From Eremophila alpestris peregrina (Eukaryota > Chordata > Aves > Passeriformes > Alaudidae): a DNA stretch of 64,000 bases. The translations under genes were made by a program, and so were the position numbers. The stretch lies in assembly GCA_009792885.1 (NCBI GenBank), contig WMCF01000032.1:5312589-5376588 (forward strand), given 5' to 3'. Of this stretch, positions 61,833-64,000 are shown in pieces. Below the pieces are notes generated by a model. That model saw nothing but the letters and a program-made list of their open reading frames with translations. It made no database searches and had not been told where the DNA came from. How positions within the stretch are numbered: position 1 is the stretch's first letter; each line of letters begins with the position of its first letter.

Positions 61833-64000
61833 AGCAATAATTCCTCTCAGATCACCAGGTTGTTGATGTGTGACCTATATTCACTACTGGAAATTAAAGA
61901 GAGCAGCTGCAAACACTTAAAATCTGGACTAGATAGAAGAGTATGTCCCCTCATAAAACGCTGCAGAGAAAACTTTGTTTTTCCTGTTTACTCATCTTCC
62001 ACCTGAGGGAAGGAAAGCACAAACATGGCTCTTTTTAGCCATCCTAATTCTGGCAAGACAGTAATGACTGACTTAATTACTAATCAGTTTGCATCAGAAA
62101 TTAGCAGGCCAAAAGCAGAGTGCTGCATTAGTCACGCAGTTTAATAGCCAGTATTTTTGGTATTTCAGAAATATTTCTTTTCCTCAGAATTATCCAGCCA
62201 GAGCCCCTTATTTTACCACAGTGTTCCTTTGCAGGAACATTATTTCTTCATTAAAACCCAAATTCCAGCCTGGGAATGGGAGGATGAGGCCTCCCTGGTT
62301 GCCTCAGTCTCTATTAATGATTTCAGAAAGCCCAGGCAGCTTCTTCACACCTCTGAGAAGCAAGGAGAACTCCATGGGAAAACAGGAACATGCTTTGTTT
62401 TGTTTAATAACAAACCAAATCAATCTGATGAGCAGTGATGGCCTTGGCCCCTGGCACTTCTGAGGAATTAACAGTGACCTGTATTTATGGCCTAAAGCAA
62501 CACTCCTCCAGCAGGGAGGGATCCAAAGCAGCAGCTGAGTTTTCAGTCATATTTGCTTCTCAATGGGAAAGTGAAAATCCCTCAGCAGAGGAATTTAGGT
62601 AAAAAGCTCTTATTTTTTCCCCCCATGAAACATTATTTATGCTCCTTTTTGTCAGAATTATCAGAATTGTGACACCAGGCTAAACAGCCATCATTGCTGT
62701 TCAGTGCAAATTCCACATTTCAATAGAAACCATTTTGGAGTTCAGGACTTGTGCATTTTGTACTTTAATAGTTTAAAGTGCTTCTACAACAAAATCCTGC
62801 AACTCAAAGCCAACAGACTCTTTGGGGCTTGAACTCCATGGCCTGTACAGGATCCTAAGTACTGCTAACATCCATTTCATTTTCCCAAACAAATTTAAAG
62901 GAACCTGCATTTGTGGAGAAAGGAATAATGATTGCCAGCACCGAGTCTCCATGTGGAAGGATGGGGACAATGAGAAGTGCATTATTTAAAAATACAAGAG
63001 GGCTGTGTTCCAGCCATAGTCAGGCACTATAAATATTTCAGCTACTTGTATAATTGGGTTCATTTAAAATACTATCTACTCCCAAAAACATTGCATTCGA
63101 AATGCATTGTGCAGAATAACTATCATTTGTTTTGGTCACATCAAAATATCACTCAAAAAACCATTAGGGATTTTTTTTTTCTCCCTGGCTGTGATGCTAT
63201 AAAACAACATCTCCCCGAGACCAAAAAAAATGATGTTGTAGAACATATAATTCATCTTGCCTCTGGATAAAATGACTGCTGTGAAACAATCCAAAAACTT
63301 TCAGCAGGGAGATAAAACAACGAATACTTTTGCCAGAAACCCCAAGTTTCCTGACAGCACCTCATCTTAACCCAATGGTTAAATCTCCAGCAGTCTCCTG
63401 GCTAATGATTTTTGTTCATCCCCCAAAGATAGGGGTAATGATGCAGTATTTCTAATATCAATGGCAAAAATATTGCAGAATATTTGCAGTACCATGGCAA
63501 TATCAACGTCATGGAAGATACAACTCCTGTACAACAACAGTGAACTTCACAGAACTGTGCAATAAAGCCTTTTCCTTTGAATTCTTTGAATTTCTAAGTG
63601 AAAATGTGTAGACAGATTTTACCCTGTTCTTCTTTAGTGTCTGTGCTAAAGTTACATCTAATATTTTTCAGGAAGAAACTGGGAGGGAGACAGGCATTCT
63701 GAACCTGTATGAAATGGAGTATCCAACGGTGTTTTCTTTTTGTTTGTTATTTTTGAACTCCCCGTGACTTTAAATAAATAGGAGGCTTCCTGGTTTGGAT
63801 GCTATGGATTGCAACACAGAAAAAAAACACCAAAAAACCAAACAGTCAAAAAAGAGCAATTCCTCACAGAGGCTTCCAGAAGAAAGGGTTTGTTCTGCAC
63901 AAGGCAGAGAAGTGTTAATATCCTCTGCACATTCCAGACCCCTCAGATGTTATCAACCATGAATGTGAGAAGCAAGAACACGCAATAATCTTCCAGGATT

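Larger units (their letters stand above)
35864..64000 (-). other. SDK1: SDK1 intron upstream of Ig3 (at least 28 kb, phase 1)
   Basis: I see no Sidekick exon anywhere above 35863, so the Ig1-Ig2 exons lie beyond the window. The stretch holds a probable plus-strand LTR (35913-36335), gypsy-like relics (41060-41340, 51720-52290), CR1 pieces at 43.9, 45.3, 52.4, 55.1 and 61.6 kb, a MIR3-like SINE (60637-60915) and simple repeats. Between them, 36340-40880, 42000-43900, 45560-51700, 55960-60630 and 61840-64000 are unique AT-rich sequence in which I see only short unrecognised open frames and candidate noncoding islands. Very short exons without good signals could be missed. Confidence 0.75.

Overview
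The window is vertebrate nuclear DNA, most likely from a bird and probably a songbird. The basis is many CR1 LINE 3' fragments, avian-type endogenous-retrovirus LTRs, a few old MIR-type SINE relics, low repeat density, and a mammal-sized gene squeezed into short introns. The species call is inference.

The only protein-coding gene I can support is on the minus strand: ten consecutive internal exons of a Sidekick cell-adhesion gene, best matched by SDK1. Reading from high to low coordinates they encode Ig3 (35863-35752, 34236-34046), Ig4 (25666-25583, 20468-20274), Ig5 (18687-18571, 18346-18179), Ig6 (16214-16112, 15036-14860) and the first fibronectin type III domain (6958-6822, 218-71). Every exon is bounded by AG/GT. 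All nine internal junctions keep the reading frame. The exons total 1432 bp, or 476 whole codons plus the two split end codons. The start codon, signal peptide and Ig1-Ig2 lie above 64000. The remaining FN3 domains, membrane span and PDZ-binding tail lie below position 1.

The rest is intron. From 35864 to 64000 there is one intron of at least 28 kb with no recognisable exon. It carries several CR1 pieces, a well-preserved MIR3-like SINE (60637-60915), a probable plus-strand LTR (about 35913-36335), and two fragments whose translations resemble Ty3/gypsy-type pol: an integrase-like piece at about 41060-41340 (+) and a protease-like piece at about 51720-52290 (-). Several AT-rich, motif-dense, repeat-free islands look like candidate conserved noncoding elements.

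The most interesting layout concerns two solo LTRs in the same orientation as SDK1. One starts 44 bp past the 5' splice site of the first Ig3 exon. The other starts 71 bp past the 5' splice site of the second Ig4 exon. Each brings an AATAAA and an in-frame stop shortly after the donor. If used, they would give truncated, membrane-free SDK1, and the second would end just after Ig4, at the end of the Ig1-4 module used for homophilic recognition. This is a testable inference. I found no RNA genes, CRISPR arrays or complete second genes.
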